A DNA stretch of 64,000 nt from Orychophragmus violaceus (Eukaryota; Streptophyta; Magnoliopsida; Brassicales; Brassicaceae): NCBI GenBank assembly GCA_030180135.1, contig CM058239.1, positions 42,357,270-42,421,269 of the forward strand, read 5' to 3'. Under the pieces are notes generated by a model that saw nothing but the letters and a program-made list of their open reading frames with translations, was not told the origin of the DNA and did not search any database. The stretch's first letter is position 1, and the number at the start of each line of letters is the position of its first letter. The position numbers and the translations under genes are program-made. Of this stretch, positions 23,165 through 35,149 are shown in pieces.

Positions 23165-26100
23165 TTTATTTCGTTTGCGTGATCAAGATTGTTATCTTGA
23201 ACACGAGGTCTTGTTCTGTCCGTGTCAGAGGTTCTAAAATCAAAAGTGCCATGATGTTGCTACTATGACGACCCATCATCTGTTAAAAGGCTATACCAAA
23301 AAATATTTTGTGTGGACGCACCACAGAGAACACGGTTACTATGGCGGCAAATCATCTACAATTTATTATGGCGGCGAAGCTTCCACAAGTCATCACGTGG
23401 CTGGACAAGGACTTGATATCTTATTCAAGTTCCGATAGATGAGTTTCGTGATCCCAATGAAGATTTCAACATGTTACCTGACGATGCCGAAAATATCTAA
23501 GAACCAATCTACCATGATTTCGTTTAGCAAGCTTTAGAAGCTGCAAATCAACCTTTATGATGGGTGCGCTGTTGGGAGAACTCAATTGTACTTGACGTCA
23601 AAAGTGATGAATTGGAAGACCAATTTCAATATCTCGGAGGAATGCCTAGACGATTTCACACAGACAATTAATTATGTTTTTCCATCGCCTAATACAACTC
23701 CGACATCATATTACGATACAAAGAAGCTGATGCGGTCTCTTGGGTTGTCATTTCATAAGATTGATGTGTGCGAGAAGAATTGTATGTTATTTTGGAAGGG
23801 AGCTAATCGTGATTTGTCACATTGTCGGTTTTGTGGAAAAGTTTGGTATGAACCAAATGTAAGTCGACCGGGGAAGAAGATACCAAAATAACGGATGTTT
23901 TATCTACCATTTGTTGATCGGCTAAAGCGACTATACCAATCAAAGACGACTGCATCACAGGTGAGATGGCATGCTTAACATGTGTCATCGGAAGGAGAAA
24001 TGCATCATCCCTCAGACGAAAGAGCATGTAAGCATTTTAAAGAGGTATATCCTACATTTACTTTTGAGAGTCGCAATGTTTATCTTGATTTATCAATAGA
24101 TGGATTTACCCGATTGGTATGAAAAGACAATCATACTCAGTTTGGCCCGTCATTTTGACGCCATATAATTTACCCCTGGCTATGTGCATGAAAAGAGAAT
24201 ATTTCTTCCTCCCTATATTAGTGCCAGGGCCAAACCATCCAAAAATCTTGGATATTTTCTTGCAACCTTTGATTGAAGAGGTACAAAATTTTGTGGAGTG
24301 ACGAAGTGGAGGCTTATGATGTGTCGCGTCAATAAATTTTCACGATGCGAGCTGCTTTAATGTAGACGATCAGCGATTTCCCAGCCTACGACATGCTAGG
24401 ATGGATGACACATGGGAGGTTGGCTTGTCCATATTTTATGGATGAGACAAAATCATTTTGGTTGCCTCATGGAAGAAAGCACATGTTGTTTGATTCTCAC
24501 ATGAGCTCTTTGGTTAGAGGACATCCTTACAGGCGGAATGATTAATCTTTCTTGAATAACAAAATGGTGCATGGCGATCCTCAACCATGGCTAAATGGAG
24601 AAGAAATATTACACGAAAGGATAAATAAAATATTTGGGCTACGCAACACAGTGGAATACGGAGGCCTCTGACACGACAATCGTTCTTGAACCATAGATGA
24701 TTATGGTGTTAACCTACTTCTTCGACACAACCTGGATTTTATGCATGTCGAGAAAATTTTCTTCGACAATTTCATCAATGCGGTGCTTAATGTTCCATGG
24801 AAGACAAAAGATGGCATAAAATCGAGGCAAGTCTCCCTTCGTTTTGAAAAAGGCTTGATTTAGAGGTACCCAAGATGGAAGAGTGCCTATTAAAATCTTT
24901 AGATTGTCGAAAGAAGGCAAATATTTTTTTTTTAACATGGTTGAAGACCGTGATTAGATTTCCAGATGGGTGTGTATCAAAGTTGAGAGTGGAAAATATC
25001 AGGTCTAAAAAGCCGTGACTGTCATGTCATTATGCAACAACTTCTTCCCATTGCATTCTTGGAACTACTTCTGAAAGATGTTCATGTGGAAATTTCAGGT
25101 AATAGTTATTTAAGATTATTTATTTGTTATTTCACATATTAATTTTATTTTATTTTATTATATGAACTAATTATCTATTCAATTTATGCAAATATTGCTC
25201 TTTTCCGAGATATATCGACAAATTAAGGACCGAAGATGTTGCCACATTGAAAGAAAAGATCGCTATGAAGCTTTACAATTTGGAAAAAATCTTTTCACCA
25301 ACTTTTTTGATGTGATGGAACATCTTCCATTGCATCTACCCGATGAAGCTGCACCAGACGGGCCGGTCCAGTATAAGTGGATCCTTTTAAAAGGTACATG
25401 TATCACCTGCAAAAGAAGGTTAAAAACAAAGCTCGAATTGGAGGATCAATAGTAGCTCAGTGTGTAAACGAAAAGATTTCCTACGTGACAGCCAATTACA
25501 TTACACATCCACTAGTTGCGGATCCCGAAGAAGAAGTGAGGGAAATTCGGTTCGCCTAGAATTTTCCTGATGTCCTGACCATGTTCCAACAAGTAGGAAG
25601 AATCAGTTACAAATCAGCAACAACATGGTTAAATGATGATGATTATAACGTGCTTCAGACATTTTATTGCTCAACTGAAAAAATTTTGAACCGTATGAAA
25701 GGTATGATGTATCTTGTTATATATATATATAATATTTCTATTTCACGTTCAGCACTAAAACTATATGTACAAAATGTTTGAAGAAAAGATGACGTTTGAT
25801 TTTCCAAACATTTCTTCAGTGCATTGACAAAAGCAAAAGATGCTCAGTTTGCAGCGTGGTGTAAAGAATACGTAAGTTTTTAAAATGAAATACACTTGTC
25901 ATATATTTATATAATGTGCATATTGCGTATGTCTTAACTCATTTTAAAAAAGTATATGGGCAAATTAACAACGCTAACAAGTCATATGAATTTCCGTTGT
26001 GGATGTTAGAATTCGGACAAGGTACAAAGCATAAAATCACGTCATGGTCTATGTTTTATTCGAGGGTATATCATTACCGTACAGAAAGCCATGAAAAAAA

Positions 26101-26640
26101 GACAATGAATGATGGTGTTTGCGTTCCGGTAACCGCTGAGACCGAGTACTTTGGATTGATCGAAGATATTTTCATGATAGAGTATCAAGGAGCAGTTGAA
26201 CTAAAAACAATGATTTTCAAATGCCATGGCTCAACATCGTACAAGGAATATGAATACATCCATCTGGTATTGTTGATATGTGCCCGCAGATGCACTATGA
26301 CAAGTACGATCCTTTCATATTACCAGAGCAATGTGATCAAGTGACCTATATTATTTATCCACGGTAACGACCAATCAGAGAAGAATGGTGGGCAATAACG
26401 AAGATTATGCCGAGAGGGTTTCCTGAAACTCAAGAAGTCTCGCTTACAACAGTACAAAATGACAAAATTGATCATTTTATATCATCCACTGCTATTGTAC
26501 AAGTCGAGGAACATGCAGTCGAAGATATTTCAGGGTATGAGCCAATATCGATGGTTAATCCAGATGAAAAATATGTTTGTGAAGATAATTTGGAAGATCA
26601 ATATAGCAAGTATTTAGATTCAGACGATTCAGAAGCATAA
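23165..26640 (+). pseudogene. tnp2-type CACTA transposase, degenerate
   Basis: The fragments follow the order of plant tnp2 proteins. There is a Cys-rich N-terminal transposase-associated domain (CPCQRF-like, 23215-23400), then a core with YYDTKKLMRSLGLSFHKIDV and LSHCRFCGKVWY (23586-23890). WPVILTPYNLPLAMCMK...LVPGPNHP follows (24119-24300), then DFPAYDMLGWMTHGRLACPY (about 24385-24440), a DUF4218-like part (25186-25450) and a DUF4216-like part (FGQGTKHKITSWSMF..., about 25916-26260), with an acidic C-terminus to 26640. Stops and frameshifts occur in every segment, so it is inactive. Introns are likely at 25095-25190 and 25700-25810. Confidence 0.88.
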
Positions 26641-26775
26641 TGTGTTTGTATGATTAAATAACTATTTATGTTTAATAAAGATAATGTGTTTGTATGATTA
26701 AATAATTAATTATATTTAATAAAGATAATTGTGTTTGTATGATTAAATAAATTATTATGTTTAATGAAGATAATG
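26641..26775 (+). repeat. Tandem repeat, about 44 bp x 3
   Basis: Three successive copies of a unit beginning TGTGTTTGTATGATTAAATA and ending TTTAATAAAGATAA directly follow the tnp2 stop codon, probably in the 3' UTR of the transposase gene. Confidence 0.85.
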
Positions 26776-27550
26776 TATGTAATCAACATATTTTTATAAA
26801 AAGATTAACTTAGAAATGTAATTATTTTCTAATCTTAAAATTGAAATCTAACAATAAAACTTAGATAATCTAACTTAATCTAATTATTTAAAGAAATCTA
26901 TAAACTAAATGACATGTCTCTAATTCATAGTTTAATATAATTGTATTTTATAATCTATCCTATTAAAAAATGAATCTGATTACTCTAAACTCAATTATAT
27001 TTTAATCAGGTAGATATGACTAGCTACGAGAAAATCTATAGCTAATAAGATAATTAACCCAACAACGATAACCGTACTAACCGCCTAATTAACAGGTTTA
27101 AAGTTGGTTTTCTAAATGATTTTAAGATTTTAAGCAGTTTAAATATCATATTCGCCACAGACAGCCACGATTAATGCCGTAGCTAAGTGGAAATGAAAAA
27201 AGGTTTGGCGGGTTGAACGCCCAAATATATTTGAAACCTGCCAATTTTAATTTGGTTTAGCGTTTAACCGTGAAATCAATTTATTTAACGGAAAAAAAAA
27301 TTTTGGTTTTCACCAAACATATTTGGCTTCGCGGGTTAACCGCAAAATTATTTCGGTTTGCTACCCACCCGGTTTAGCCGAAGCCCTAATACCCTAATTC
27401 CCAAACACTTCTCCCTTAGCCGAAAAAACTGTTTCTCTCTCGAACTTTCTCGATCTTCTCTCTCGAACTCTCTCGATCTTCTCTGAATCTCCATCTCTTC
27501 CTCTCTTCCTCTCCTTATCTCTCTATCTTTCTCTCTTCCTCTCTTCTTTC
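26776..27550 (+). other. CACTA internal spacer and leader of the second gene
   Basis: AT-rich sequence with a few TAGCTACGA-like motifs (27020-27180) is followed by GGTTTAACCG-rich repeats (27190-27390) and a CTCT-rich leader (27430-27550). The leader continues at 30886 after the inserted retrotransposon and leads into the TNPA-like gene. No reading frame is supported. Confidence 0.5.
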
Positions 27551-28179
27551 TGAAGAGGTATTTGATGTGTCAGTCAAGGCGTAGTACAAGTGGTAGTACA
27601 AGACGTGACTCAGGACGTGAATATGTTTGATTGATGAGATATGAACGAATCTTTATGATGTGATTCGGTTTATTGGTTGTGTGCTGAGCTAGATGAAGAT
27701 CTTGGAGTGAAGATTGCAGCTTGGAGTTGTTTACTTATTCTTTGAATAAGTTTCAAGAAAAAAGGAAAAGTTACAAAAAGGTGGAATAGGAAATATCAAA
27801 ACAAAAAGGATATTTTCTATGTCTTTATTTAGGTAAACTTGAGGAGCAAGTTTAGCCTATATAAAGAGGAGAGGCGTGGCCTTATGGAGATGCAAGAGCT
27901 GAGAGAATAAAAACTCAAGAGGGCTTTTGTATCTTTGGGGAAAAGTCTAGGTTCTAGGGGGAGCTTAGCTCAGGTGTTTGATCCTGAAGAATTCTTGTAT
28001 TGGGTAGAGCAATAGATCAATAGGGTTTGTTCTATTCGTCTGTAATTGGTGGGATTACTTTCTATTCAAGTGAATTCGAAAGCTGGACGAGGTCCCGGGG
28101 AGTAGGAAAAACCGAACCCCGTTAACAAACTTTGTGTGTCTTACTTTCTGCTTTATATACTGCCTCACCTGCACTTTCA
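27551..28179 (+). repeat. 5' LTR of the gag-only element
   Basis: This 629-bp LTR has a TATA-like CCTATATAAAGAGG at 27857-27870 that probably directs transcription starting about 30 bp later. Confidence 0.93.
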
Positions 28180-28181
28180 AT

Positions 28182-28192
28182 TGGTATCAGAG
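28182..28192 (+). other. Primer-binding site of the gag-only element
   Basis: TGGTATCAGAG, two bases after the 5' LTR, matches initiator tRNA-Met as in other copia elements. Confidence 0.9.
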
Positions 28193-28282
28193 TGGGTGCT
28201 TGATAGAGATTCAGTCTTGTTTCGAGCAGATCTAAGGTGAGGATCAGAAGGTAGCTCAGGAAGTAGCACAGAGTTCGGTTCG

Positions 28283-30124
28283 ATGGAGTCTCATAAGGAA
28301 GGAACGTCTATGACCAGACCACCACGGCTTGACTCTTCAAATTATGGATATTGGAAGGTACGAATGCAAGCTTTCATTAGTGGTCTTGATGAGGATTGTT
28401 GGAATTCGATTGAGACTGGTTGGAATCCCCCGATGATGGTTAATGATAAAGGAGTTGAAGTTCTTAAGCCTAGAGATCAATGGAATGCTGAAGAGAAGAA
28501 GACATCAAGTTGCAATTCTAAGACCAAGACTGCAATTTATAATGCAATTGATGCAAGTTACTTCAAGTTGATTTCTCAATGTGTGTCAGCTCAAAAGGCA
28601 TGGAAAACATTGGAGAACATGTTTGAAGGTACCACAAGTGTCAAGAGGACTAAGCTGGATATGTTAGCATCTAAATTTGAGAATCTAAGGATGGATGAAG
28701 GAGAAACCGTGGCTCAATTTAGTGCTAAGTTGTGTGACATATCTAATGAGTCATTCGCTCTTGGAAAGACTTACAAGGACAAGAAGCTTGTGAAGAAGCT
28801 GAAGAGATCTCTTCCATTAAAGTTTGATTCAAAGATGTCTGCTGTTGAAGAAGCTCATAATCTGGATGAGATGGCGTTTGATGAATTTGTTGGGATCCTT
28901 CAAGCTTTTGAGTTGAATAAAGCGTATGAAGAACTAGCTCAGAAGAAGGATGTTGATGTTGGAGTTGCTCTACAAGTTTCATCTTCTGAAGATTCTATGG
29001 CGATGCTGTCAAGACAGTTTTCTAAGTATTTTAAGATGAAGGAAGACAAGAAAAGTAAAAGCGAGAAGTTGGACAGCTCATCATCGAAGATACAATGCTA
29101 TGAATGTCATGGATTTGGTCATGTTAGCCGTGATTGTGCAAATTTACAGCATAATAAGAAGAAGAGGAACGTCAAGGATGATTCTGGAAGTGATTCAGAT
29201 GATGGTGAAGAAATAAAGAACTTTGTGGCATTCACAACCTTTGAGTCTAGTTCTGCTACGAAGTCTGCAACAGGATCCGCATCAGCGTCTGCGACGGAAC
29301 CTGCATCAGCGTCTGCAACAGGGTGTGCAATTGATAGTGACAATGATGAAAGTGATGACGATCCTGTAAGTGATGATGATGATTTTGCTGAGAATTACAA
29401 AGCCTTGTATGAGCATTGGTGTAAGATGGTTGAGGAGAATGCATCATTGACCAAGGAGAAAGTTAAGCTAGAAGCTGAAGTTGCTGAAGTACGAAAGTAT
29501 GCAACAGAGAAAGAAGAAGAAGCACAGCAAGCCAGAGCTCAACTTGAAGAGACTCAAAAAGGTGTGAGGATGCTGAATAATGGCACAAAGAAGCTGGATC
29601 ATCTTCTCACCATTGGCAAAAGTGATCGATGTGGCCTTGGATTCAATGGAGAATCTTCAAAAGCTAATAGTGTTTTTGTGTCTGGTGGAAAGACGAATGT
29701 TGCATCAACAGCTGCTACAAAGACTGCCACTGTTATGAAGTCTGCAACTGGTACGTCGACTGGTACGACAGCTAGTACGAGAGCTGGTACAGGAACTGCT
29801 ACAGCGACTGCAACAAGGAAAATCCCGGAAGTGAAGAGTGCACCTAAACAAATTTGGCGTCCTGTCTGTCATCATTGTGGAGTTGTTGGGCATATTAGGC
29901 CAAGATGCTTCAAGTTATTGAAGGAGAAGAAACGAATGGAGCAAGCTCGTGGAGAGAGATTTCATGGTCCAATATGTTATCATTGTGAAGGTAAAGGACA
30001 TGTTCAAAGGGCTAATTATGGAGGGACAAGGCCCATGAAGATTTGGAGGAAGAAAGTTAATCACTTCGGAGATAGTGCAGTAGGATTTCATCCTCAATAT
30101 GGAGGAGGACGGTTCATGTGTTAG
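28283..30124 (+). CDS. Copia-type Gag nucleocapsid protein, intact, 613 aa
   Basis: The open frame runs without break from the ATG at 28283. It has an N-terminal DUF4219/UBN2 capsid-like domain (about residues 10-215; LDSSNYGYWKVRMQAFI, AWKTLENMFEGTTSVKRTKL). A zinc knuckle of CX2CX4HX4C form follows at about 272-285 (CYECHGFGHVSRDC). Next are Ala/Ser/Thr repeats, an Asp-rich stretch, a coiled coil (about 390-440), a Thr/Ala-rich linker, a second complete knuckle (about 529-542, CHHCGVVGHIRPRC) and a third that lacks its last Cys (about 565-578, CYHCEGKGHVQRAN). Gag should form virus-like particles in the cytoplasm and bind the element RNA. No pol frame follows; the stop is about 120 bp before the polypurine tract. 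An intact frame in an element with no enzymes suggests selection for Gag function. Confidence 0.92.
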   Translation: MESHKEGTSMTRPPRLDSSNYGYWKVRMQAFISGLDEDCWNSIETGWNPPMMVNDKGVEVLKPRDQWNAEEKKTSSCNSKTKTAIYNAIDASYFKLISQCVSAQKAWKTLENMFEGTTSVKRTKLDMLASKFENLRMDEGETVAQFSAKLCDISNESFALGKTYKDKKLVKKLKRSLPLKFDSKMSAVEEAHNLDEMAFDEFVGILQAFELNKAYEELAQKKDVDVGVALQVSSSEDSMAMLSRQFSKYFKMKEDKKSKSEKLDSSSSKIQCYECHGFGHVSRDCANLQHNKKKRNVKDDSGSDSDDGEEIKNFVAFTTFESSSATKSATGSASASATEPASASATGCAIDSDNDESDDDPVSDDDDFAENYKALYEHWCKMVEENASLTKEKVKLEAEVAEVRKYATEKEEEAQQARAQLEETQKGVRMLNNGTKKLDHLLTIGKSDRCGLGFNGESSKANSVFVSGGKTNVASTAATKTATVMKSATGTSTGTTASTRAGTGTATATATRKIPEVKSAPKQIWRPVCHHCGVVGHIRPRCFKLLKEKKRMEQARGERFHGPICYHCEGKGHVQRANYGGTRPMKIWRKKVNHFGDSAVGFHPQYGGGRFMC

Positions 30125-30256
30125 TTTTTGACCATGATGTGACTCAAGTAAGGGGAGATTGGTGTTGCTAGTTTTGATGATGTTGGATGTTGCTAGTGAC
30201 GAAGCCTTTGATGCTAGGGTTGTTGAGATTACATACATAGTCAAAAAGGGGGAGAT

Positions 30257-30885
30257 TGAAGAGGTATTTGATGTGTCAGTCACGGCGTAGTACAAGTGGT
30301 AGTACAAGACGTGACTCAGGACGTGAATATGTTTGATTGATGAGATATGAACGAATCTTTATGATGTGATTCGGTTTATTGGTTGTGTGCTGAGCTGGAT
30401 GAAGATCTTGGAGTGAAGATTGCAGCTCGGAGTTGTTTACTTATTCTTTGAATAAGTTTCAAGAAAAAAGGAAAAGTTACAAAAAGGTGGAATAGGAAAT
30501 ATCAAAACAAAAAGGATATTTTCTATGTCTTTATTTAGGTAAACTTGAGGAGCAAGTTTAGCCTATATAAAGAGGAGAGGCGTGGCCTTATGGAGATGCA
30601 AGAGCTGAGAGAATAAAAACTCAAGAGGGCTTTTGTATCTTTGGGGAAAAGTCTAGGTTCTAGGGGGAGCTTAGCTCAGGTGTTTGATTCTGAAGAATTC
30701 TTGTATTGGGTAGAGCGATAGATCAATAGGGTTTGTTATATTCGTCTGTAATTGGTGGGATTACTTTCTATTCAAGTGAATTCGAAACCTGGACGAGGTC
30801 CCGGGGAGTAGGAAAAACCGAACCCCGTTAACAAACTTTGTGTGTCTTACTTTCTGCTTTATATACTGCCTCACCTGCACTTTCA
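30257..30885 (+). repeat. 3' LTR of the gag-only element
   Basis: This 629-bp LTR is about 98.9% identical to 27551-28179 by eye and is followed by the target duplication CTTTC. Confidence 0.93.
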
Positions 30886-33800
30886 CTTTCTTCCTATATT
30901 CTCTCCATATCTGGACTCTCTGTCGAATTATGTCTCTCCATCTCTCAAACCCTAACTGTCAAATCCTCGATCTTGACGTCTCCATGGCTCAATCGGTAAA
31001 TCTTCTCATCCTCTCTCTCTCTCCCTTTTTGTGTCTCGATTCATATATCGATTTTGGTCTCTCGGGTTCATGGCAAACCCTTGATCGTCCTGTCTCGATT
31101 TCAGTCTCTTGCTTTATGTCAAACCCTAGATCTACACATGCATGTCCATTTCTGTCTGTAGATTCATATGTGTCGATTCATCGATTTTTTCTGTCTATTT
31201 ATCTGTCTTTGATTCTTGTGCATGTTATTTATTCTTCCTCTAGTCATTTTAACTAACCCCTAATGTCTTTTGTTTGCATGCAGATGAATCTGAATACTGA
31301 GGCTCCAGGAGGAAGGCGTACCCTAAGGCGTCTGACTCAAAGTCACATTCCTCCTGGAGCCATGAGATCCTCTACTTCCACCGCCTCTCGCCACCCACTG
31401 CCTAGATTAAAGGCAGTCATGAGTTCGGCGAAGCGACGCAACATGCCTCATCTCCATCCAGACAAGATAAATGGCACCTTATGGTGAGTCATCTAAAACC
31501 TTATGGCTCTTTTTTCAATTATGAGAATGTTTACATGGTTTTGAAAATCGTAAGAATTTTGAATTGAGATTTAGAATTGTGAAAATAGTCTAGTGTGATA
31601 TCGTGTAGTGTGAAAATCATGAGAATGAGAATTTTGATTGTAAAATGAGAATTGTGAAATGTGAATTGTATTGTGAAATGAAAACTGTTTTTTTCAAAGT
31701 TATAACCGGTTTAAAGTATTTGATGTTCTTTTTCAATTTGTTCTAATGTTGAAAGAGAGGAAATTCAGTATTGTGTATAATGATAAGTTTTTTGAATACT
31801 GGTCGAATTGGTTATGTATATCATCTAGGTTTGTTTCAGTTCTGTATCATCTAGGTTTTTAGTTATTTGATTGGTATATGTTTAGTTTGATGTCATTTTG
31901 TTTCTGTTCTGGTTATCTAAAACCATAGTTTAAATGGAATTAGGTTGTTTGCTTGAACTTGTTGATTGTGTTACTGGTTAGCTTGTTTAACTTGTTGATC
32001 TGTGTAAGCTGCATATAGCTATTATAGGAATTTGTTTCGTTTCTGTTTATTGTTATTGTTTTTATGTTTAATGTTTAGACTATGTTTGGTATTTGTTTAT
32101 GCATATAGTGTGTTTTTGTTTAATGTTAGTCTAATCTTTGCTTATGTTTGCTAATGTGTTCTACTTTCTTTCATACAGTTTTGGCATAGACGATTGTATA
32201 CACAAGGATATAGTGGCCTGCTATTAGTCTAACGTCTGGGGCCCTTGGTGGAACTTCACTATGGTTCCACAGATGAAGAAGGATGAATGGTGGATCGCTT
32301 TCGTGTTATGTATATTTATTTACTTGTCTAAATTGCTTACAATTGTTTACTAATAGCTATTTGATATCTATATTAACAACATTTGTTTTCTTTGTTGTAT
32401 ACCGGGAAGAAAACACCATAATATTGTGATCGAGCACTGGAGAACCATTCTCATGAGATCAGTTTTATACATAGTAAGCAAGATGAAGAGATCTGGTAAG
32501 AAACCATAATTCATTGGACTGGCCGACTCGAACACAATGCTAGACATCTGGGAGGAGGCTGAACACGTGAAGAAGAGCAAACGAGATTCAGAAAATGCAA
32601 CCTCAAATCCAGACAGCGTGGGAAAACACGTGTATAGTACAAGTTCCAAATCCCACAGCAGAATCCGATATGAGATGGTAAGTTTGCTTTTCTTTTTGTA
32701 TACATTTTTGTATTTTAGTTTCTGCATTGTTTAGTAATATTTTTTTAATGTTAGGAGCTTGAGCTGGGAGTTACACCGCCTGCAACGGTTGTAGTCCGCA
32801 AGACTCATGCTCGCAAGGATGGGACCATGATAGACAAAGGAGTATAGGCACTTGTAGCAGCATCTGATTCACTAGCCTTGGAGCGATCACAGGGTTCTGG
32901 CCTCATTGGTGGAACTCCCTCTACCCTCCAGCTCACGACCGCCTATGTTGAAGTAAGTTACTTAGATGTTCTGATGTTACATAGATATTTTGTTTTTGAA
33001 ATCTTGTTATTCTGGTTTTAGCCCAAAATTTTCAATTACCCGCCTTAATCCAACAAATTTCAACTTAGTGTCGAGAAACCATAATTTACCGCAAACATAA
33101 ACCCTGATTTTATTTTGTTCTTCCCCTTATCCAAAATCCCCTTCGAATCATCTCGCATATTTTTTCTCCAGATCCTCCTCCCTACCAACTAATCTCTAAC
33201 TGGCATCTCTTATTTGAATATCTTATTCGAGGTTCTCAGTTTCATTGCTAATTTGTGCAGATACATTATCGACCCTCTCAATTTCTTCTCTGAAACTCTC
33301 CGTGAAAGAGCCGTTGGGTCCAAACCCAGTGGTCTGAAAAAACACCAAGTCCTTTTCCAAAATAATACACCTTCACCCCGCATCCCATTGTTCCTCCGAC
33401 TCAGACCAATCAACGTCCAGAAAAAAATCCAGTTATCCCCCAAACGTCAACATCAGTACCCCATGTACAAGACTATTCACCGCCAAGACAACTATTCCAG
33501 AACTCGACTACTAATCAGCCTGAAGTCGAAGCTTTGCCGGTGTCAGAAGAAGTCCAGAACAACCAGAATCCTGTTGAGGATGCCCCACCTTTGCCAATTT
33601 ACCAATCTCAAGCTCAGAGTCATCCATCTTCTGAAGGTCACAAATTCCTCTACGAATCTCTTCAGGTTTTGTCGGAAATCTAGGAGGACACACTGCGGGA
33701 TCTGAATGCTCTGTTTCGGGTGCCAGACAGGGAAACGTTTACCACCGTACTATCTCCCTCATGGATGCCAAACACGACTTGGTATGGCTATCATCATGCA

Positions 33801-34930
33801 TTGTTTCTTCAGCTGTTGATATTCTCCGTATTGGTTTTTTTGTTCTTGTCTTATGCATTTCGCAATGGTGTGTTTTTAAACCGTCTAGTTTGTTTATGGA
33901 TCTGATTATTGGTTTGCTTATGAGTTATGATGATCTGATGAGTTCAAGTCTATGATGGTTAGGATGTTAATCATACATATTTCAGGTTTACTCGTGACAG
34001 AGGATCGAAATTGGTTTGGAATATTATAAAAGAATTTACAAACATATTCGATAAATCATACTATAGTTGGTCATGAGTGCCTTATGATAAAGCATAAAAA
34101 TATTTCCTTAAGTTCACTGTCCAGTTTTCTCTCATATACCTTTCATGTATACCTTGCATGTGTTGTTTTCACTAATGCTCTGCTTATTCTATTTGTATTC
34201 TAGAAAACCAACCATTGGGATCCCTTGACAATAGGGACAATTCAACAGTATTTCGAGGAGATCTGTCAACGAAAAGACATGTTAGCACTGCAAGGACTAA
34301 ACGAGAGAGACCTAAGGGGATCAAAGAGACTTTGTGGAAAACGATGACCGACTATTGGGAAACTGAAGAAGCAAAGGATAAAAGTAAGATCTATGCTAGT
34401 TGTCGTTTGTCTAGTGGAGGTCTCGGTCGTCACGTCCATTTCTCAGGGTCCAAGTCGGACCTAGATATCAAGCTTGAAATGGCAAGTAACCTTTATTATA
34501 TATGTTGTTTATGTTTGTTACAGCATTGCAACTAGAAAAATCTGTAATAATCCTTGTTTGAGGTACAACACTGCAGGAAGAGGAATATAGAAGACCGATT
34601 AATATTGGTGAGGTATTCATCATGACACATACAAAGGCAAAGAGTATGTATGTTGATCGGAAGGCAGAGAAAATCGTTGCAACTTTCCAAAAGATCATAG
34701 ACGAAAAGTTGTTAGATCTCGATAGAGAGACTTCAAATGTTTCGAACGGTGCTACTTCGAGACATCAGGAACTCTCACTAGATTAATATGAGAACATATT
34801 CCTTGAGGTAAAGTAATATTTTCACAATTCACATTTATAAAGTCATGTCATCTTCTTTATTTAATTGTGTTTTGCGGACTGTCTTTAATTATAACATGCC
34901 ACTAAGACGGATAGATGAGGAAATCCTTAT
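30886..34930 (+). pseudogene. TNPA-like EnSpm transposase gene (plant transposase family), degenerate
   Basis: A leader with CTCT repeats ends in a splice acceptor (GCATGCAG) before an ATG at 31284 and a basic first exon (MNLNTEAPGGRRTLRRLTQ to 31482). After a roughly 0.7-kb intron come fragments typical of the plant Ptta/EnSpm transposase family. One run is at 32181-32300. Another, at about 32400-32935, has TPPATVVVRKTHARKDGTMI, which corresponds to the family's conserved 'THxxKDGTxVD' region. A second set (34215-34770: RPKGIKETLWKTMTDYWETE, GEVFIMTHTKAK) repeats the same kind of domain, so the gene was either duplicated or carries two domains. Several stops interrupt it. Confidence 0.65.
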
Positions 34931-35149
34931 GGAGTTGGAAGTCTCAAAGAGTCTCTTTTGAGGGGCAAGCGCAAGCAACTGGGAGACTTTTCAGGGTTTG
35001 TGGCCATGATAATCGTTTGTGTATATATGCAACGCAAAACTATTAAAGTTATCAATGTTTTCTTGAAGCAAATGTCTTTTACATTTCTTGTATCATTCAA
35101 ATTGAAGTATCACCAATTACCAAATCGTAAATTGACAAATTGAATAATA

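Larger units (their letters stand above)
27551..30885 (+). mobile_element. Gag-only LTR retrotransposon (TR-GAG type), 3.3 kb
   Basis: Two 629-bp LTRs (27551-28179, 30257-30885; TGAAGAGG...CTTTCA) are flanked by an exact 5-bp target duplication CTTTC (27546-27550, 30886-30890). A tRNA-iMet primer-binding site (TGGTATCAGAG, 28182-28192) follows the 5' LTR. A polypurine tract (AAAAAGGGGGAGAT, 30243-30256) precedes the 3' LTR. Between them is a single intact 613-codon gag frame and no protease, integrase, RT or RNase H, nor room for them. This matches the described non-autonomous TR-GAG class, mobilised in trans by an autonomous copia partner. About seven differences between the LTRs (around 1.1%) indicate a recent insertion. 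It sits in the leader of the CACTA TNPA-like gene. Confidence 0.93.

Noticed and set aside
33214..33705. 163-codon plus-strand ORF
   Set aside because: It lies in the degenerate TNPA-like gene and has no recognisable motif. It is probably part of the decayed transposase or its intron.
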